From a virus: DNA of 20,546 nt. The notes under the pieces were generated by a model that worked only from the letters and a program-made list of their open reading frames with translations, did no database searches and was not told the DNA's origin. The translations under genes and the position numbers were made by a program. How positions within the stretch are numbered: the stretch's first letter is position 1; each line of letters opens with the position of its first letter. Of this stretch, positions 19,431-20,546 are shown in pieces. The DNA lies in the IMG/VR virus record IMGVR_UViG_3300037504_000569, positions 1 to 20,546 of that record. The stretch is one strand, 5' to 3'.

Positions 19431-20546
19431 ATGGATCTGAAGCGATTGAAAGAGCAGGGATTGCGGTTGCGCGGGCAGATCACGCGCACGGACGATGAGG
19501 AGCGGATGGCCTATGGCGTGGTGACCACAGAGGAGCCGGTCGAGGACATTCCCGGCATCCTGACCATCCTGGATTTTGACGCCACGCGGGCCGCCGCCGA
19601 GCAGTGGGCGAAGTGGGGCAACATCCGCGAGATGCACCAGCTATCGGCGGTGGGCGTGGCGCGCGAGATCACGCCGCGCGAGGACAGCCGCGATCTCTAC
19701 ATCGGTGCTCACATCGTCGATGACGAGGCCTGGAAAAAAGTCAAGGCCGAGGTCTACCGAGGTTTTAGCGTCAACGCCGATCCGCGGGCTTGGGAGATTG
19801 AGGACGAGGACGCGGACGCGCTGACGGTGCGAGTGACGGAGTACGAGATCGCCGAGGTTAGTTTGTGTGACCGGCCGGCCGATCCGAACGCGACAATCAC
19901 GCTATGGCGTGCACAAGCACCCGACAGGATCATCCGAGCGAAGATGTGGATAGGTTGCGGCGATATCAATTTATACCCTGTGGCGCAGGAGTGGGATCGC
20001 GAGCAGGCCATCGCACGGCTGCAGGAGCGCGCCACCGAGGGCGAGCGAGTCAACTGGGCCGAGTATGGACGCGCTTTCCTGCTGCGCGATTGGTCCAATT
20101 CCGAGGATTGGTCTGGGTATCGGCTGCCTTTCGCCGATGTCAACGATTACGGTGAGTTGGTGGCGGTGCGAGATGGTATCTACCAGGCCGTAGATGGCCT
20201 GGATGATTTTGAGTTGAGTGACGTGACGCGCCGCGATGTAGAGGAGCGCATCGAGGAGTTGTACCGCCGGATGGGACGACGGGCGCCCTGGGAGGTCCAG
20301 CGGGCCCAACAACAGACAGGAGGTAGCGAGATGGAATTGCAAGAGCGGATTTGGAGGGACGTGCTGGGCCACGACGACGAGGTGCCAGGCGTCGAGGACG
20401 TGATCGATGAGCTCAACGGGTTGGCGCGGGCAGTACGCGAAGGCGTTGAGCCCGGCGAAGGGGATGATGTCGATGAGCCCCAGGACAGCGAGGAGCCGCC
20501 CTTCGCAGTGGAGCGCCTTGAGCGCGCGGTGCAGGCCGTGGAGACT
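19431..20546 (+). CDS. XkdF-like prohead protease, C-terminus beyond the window
   Basis: At least 372 residues, open at the window end. Residues ~25-160 are the XkdF/HK97-type prohead protease: WAKWGNIREMHQLSAVG with H69, VYRGFSVNADP with S113, then EIAEVSLCDRPADP. It cleaves scaffold and capsid proteins during head maturation. A second domain (~182-285) has WAEYGRAFLLRD and YRLPFADV, often joined to such proteases. The tail is acidic (EGVEPGEGDDVDEPQDSEEPP), like a scaffold, so the protein may be a protease-scaffold fusion. GGGGAGG lies five bases before the ATG. Confidence 0.82.
   Translation, partial: MDLKRLKEQGLRLRGQITRTDDEERMAYGVVTTEEPVEDIPGILTILDFDATRAAAEQWAKWGNIREMHQLSAVGVAREITPREDSRDLYIGAHIVDDEAWKKVKAEVYRGFSVNADPRAWEIEDEDADALTVRVTEYEIAEVSLCDRPADPNATITLWRAQAPDRIIRAKMWIGCGDINLYPVAQEWDREQAIARLQERATEGERVNWAEYGRAFLLRDWSNSEDWSGYRLPFADVNDYGELVAVRDGIYQAVDGLDDFELSDVTRRDVEERIEELYRRMGRRAPWEVQRAQQQTGGSEMELQERIWRDVLGHDDEVPGVEDVIDELNGLARAVREGVEPGEGDDVDEPQDSEEPPFAVERLERAVQAVET

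Overview
The window reads as part of a tailed-phage genome or prophage. It has about 55-60% GC overall, with integration, immunity and early genes on the minus strand at left and lysis, packaging and capsid genes on the plus strand at right. No host housekeeping gene is visible, so the host is uncertain. Gene style and the CRISPR repeat would fit a thermophilic or Chloroflexota-like bacterium, but that is a weak inference.

Left end (1-1726): two perfect 37-nt CRISPR-type repeats with a 35-nt spacer lie just downstream of a compact 488-aa TnpB/Cas12-like nuclease with an intact RuvC triad and a four-cysteine zinc finger. The 132 nt between array and gene hold several hairpins and could be a tracrRNA- or omegaRNA-like segment. 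No cas1 or cas2 is present here.

Integration and immunity (1831-5760): a tyrosine integrase; a protein whose C-terminal half resembles the CRISPR accessory protein Csx15; a stretch dense in hairpins; two small genes, one probably zinc-binding; and a ribbon-helix-helix regulator. The regulator is divergent from a Xre-type repressor whose C-terminal 50 residues are the tail of a tyrosine recombinase. A strong terminator follows.

Minus-strand early operon (9068 down to 5845): an ADP-ribosyltransferase-like gene under a perfect 19-bp palindromic operator, then nine small genes (ParB-like, zinc-ribbon-like and unknown). Seven of these start 11-21 nt after a near-identical RNA hairpin (11-bp stem, mostly CCAACAA loop), making a repeated hairpin-plus-Shine-Dalgarno start cassette.

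Plus-strand late region (9262-20546): a small ORF, a lipoprotein/holin-like protein, a membrane coiled-coil protein, an amidase endolysin, a metallophosphoesterase, a winged-helix protein, a PD-(D/E)XK-like nuclease, and a 145-aa unknown. These are followed by small and large terminase, a ParB-methyltransferase fusion, a portal-MuF fusion, an HK97 gp10-like protein, a small beta-rich virion-type protein and an XkdF-like prohead protease running off the end.

Six copies of a dif/Xer-like palindrome (TTAGCT-N3-ATAA-N6-TTAT-N3-AGCTAA) sit in gene junctions at 1831, 9206, 13050, 15200, 16580 and 19367, in both orientations. They cut the genome at functional-module borders and act either as recombinase sites or as dispersed operators. 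This, the hairpin-start cassettes and the phage-linked compact Cas12-like locus are the most unusual features.
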